A DNA stretch of 14,622 nucleotides from an uncultured Actinomycetes bacterium (GTDB lineage Bacteria; Actinomycetota; Acidimicrobiia; Acidimicrobiales; Acidimicrobilacustridaceae). Below the pieces are notes generated by a model, which was not told the origin of the DNA, ran no database searches, and saw only the letters and a list, made by a program, of their open reading frames with translations. Position numbers and translations under genes: made by a program. Of the stretch, positions 14,159 to 14,622 are shown piece after piece (positions within the stretch are counted from its first letter, which is position 1; each line of letters opens with the position of its first letter). Location: assembly GCA_945957335.1 (NCBI GenBank), contig CAMFLJ010000063.1, forward strand, positions 1-14,622, read 5' to 3'.

Positions 14159-14304
14159 CCGGTCGACGATCTGGGACGAACGTCGACCGGCAACCGGGCG
14201 GGCCGGGCCGCAACACCGGGCCCGCCCGCCGCTCCCTCGGCGACGACCGGACGCCGCCTGGAGACCATTGCGGCGGTCTCCGGGTGCGGAGCGTTCGCGC
14301 TCTG
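14159..14304 (+). promoter_or_regulatory. Cluster of four hairpins (possible structured leader RNA)
   Basis: Four stem-loops follow one another. The first has 10-bp perfect arms CCGGTCGACG/CGTCGACCGG with a 12-nt loop (14159-14190). The second has 10-bp perfect arms CGGGCGGGCC/GGCCCGCCCG with a 14-nt loop (14195-14228). The third has 10-bp arms with one G-U pair, CCTGGAGACC/GGTCTCCGGG, and an 8-nt loop (14257-14284). The fourth has 7-bp arms with one G-U pair around a TTCG tetraloop (14287-14304). None is followed by a T tract. Confidence 0.45.
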
Positions 14305-14326
14305 GTTCCTCTCGAGTTCACCTCCG
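14305..14326 (+). promoter_or_regulatory. Candidate PHO box upstream of mgsA
   Basis: Two 11-nt units begin at 14305 and 14316 with heptamers GTTCCTC and GTTCACC. The second unit, GTTCACCTCCG, is identical over all 11 bases to the central unit of the pst operon repeat. The array ends 53 bp before the mgsA ATG. I see no clear -10 hexamer downstream at the ideal spacing. Confidence 0.45.
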
Positions 14327-14379
14327 CGGCATGGCATGGACACCAACGCGTCGACTCGGTGCGCGACGGTCGCGAGGAG

Positions 14380-14622
14380 ATGCAGATCCACGAACGCTCG
14401 TTGGCCGCGACGAAGAGGATCGCGCTGGTCGCCCATGACAACGAGAAGCGCAACCTCCTGGCCTGGTGCGCGGCCAACCGCGACGAGCTCGCCCGCCACG
14501 AGCTGTACGGCACCGGCAACACCGGCCAGCTGATCGCCACCGAACTGGGGCTCGAGGTCCACCGCCTCCGCTCGGGACCACTCGGCGGCGACCAGCAGAT
14601 CGGCGCCCGCATCGTCGAGGGG
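14380..14622 (+). CDS. mgsA: Methylglyoxal synthase, N-terminal part (cut by window end)
   Basis: MgsA converts dihydroxyacetone phosphate to methylglyoxal and free phosphate in the cytoplasm, a bypass of lower glycolysis that in known enzymes is inhibited by phosphate. The 81 visible residues match the family closely: KRIALVAHDNEKRNLLAW (12-29), LYGTGNTGQLI (42-52) and SGPLGGDQQIGARI (65-78). From the ATG at 14380, residue numbering is identical to E. coli MgsA: H19 and D20 of the AHD motif, and the catalytic Asp at D71 within GGDQQ. The family is about 150 aa, so roughly half is missing. GAGGAG directly abuts the ATG, which is too close for an ideal ribosome site. A GTG at 14359 is an in-frame alternative, but the numbering favours the ATG. 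A PHO-like repeat and hairpins lie upstream. Confidence 0.93.
   Translation, partial: MQIHERSLAATKRIALVAHDNEKRNLLAWCAANRDELARHELYGTGNTGQLIATELGLEVHRLRSGPLGGDQQIGARIVEG

Larger units (their letters stand above)
13991..14379. other. Gene-free stretch before mgsA
   Basis: No frame in this 389-bp stretch has a convincing start and ribosome site. It contains a weak promoter candidate, four hairpins in 146 bp, a PHO-box-like repeat, and near its left end (14043-14110, minus strand) a short frame ending in NLPRVHRTLGFEGVAA that recalls transposase tails. The individual elements are listed separately. Confidence 0.7.

Noticed and set aside
14336..14533. Plus-strand 65-aa frame starting MDTNAS
   Set aside because: It is in a different frame from MgsA and overlaps it, with no family resemblance.
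14043..14612. Minus-strand frames across the mgsA region
   Set aside because: The plus strand encodes conserved MgsA motifs with E. coli numbering. The minus frames are shadows apart from the short tail discussed as a possible remnant.
1..14622. CRISPR arrays, tRNA or rRNA genes, complete insertion sequences
   Set aside because: No regularly spaced repeats, cloverleaf segments, rRNA motifs or intact transposase genes were seen in reading either strand.

Overview
The window is high-GC DNA with dense, overlapping genes, frequent GTG starts and a sortase-type LPFTG surface protein. It most likely comes from an actinobacterium. The Thr-rich stalks and LPFTG tail make me think of Acidimicrobiia, but that is an impression, not a placement. 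Bases 1-13 match the 3' end of the Nextera transposase mosaic end, so the window starts at an assembly contig edge and genomic sequence begins at about base 14.

Bases 14-11083 (minus strand) hold one operon of ten consecutive genes that overlap or lie 3 bp apart. In transcription order: three small proteins sharing a coiled-coil module (the third with a C-terminal membrane tail), pstC, pstA, pstS, a very large second PstS-like binding protein, a membrane-anchored secreted protein, its paralogue with an LPFTG sorting signal, and a tenth gene cut by the contig edge. The phosphate permease core is clear, but pstB and phoU are absent from the window and six or seven of the genes are not standard Pst components. 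All the exported proteins are held at the surface by C-terminal anchors rather than by lipobox cysteines. Upstream lies a tandem 11-nt direct repeat that looks like an actinobacterial PHO box, spaced 16 nt from a -10-like hexamer that would give a leaderless GTG transcript. I read this as a phosphate-starvation-induced, surface-tethered Pst system with undescribed accessory parts.

Bases 11181-13441 (plus strand) hold a divergent MMPL/RND-type transporter gene. Its promoter carries a 14-bp inverted repeat with a TACCCC-N2-GGGGTA core resembling CsoR/CstR-family operators, and the protein has a His-rich N-terminus.

Bases 13442-14622 (plus strand) hold a small unrecognised gene (118 aa), a 389-bp gene-free stretch with four closely spaced hairpins, and the first 81 codons of mgsA (methylglyoxal synthase), cut by the window end. 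Both genes have tandem 11-nt GTTC-type repeats upstream. If these are PhoP sites, all three PHO-box-like elements belong to one phosphate-starvation programme: import through Pst, and Pi release from dihydroxyacetone phosphate by MgsA.
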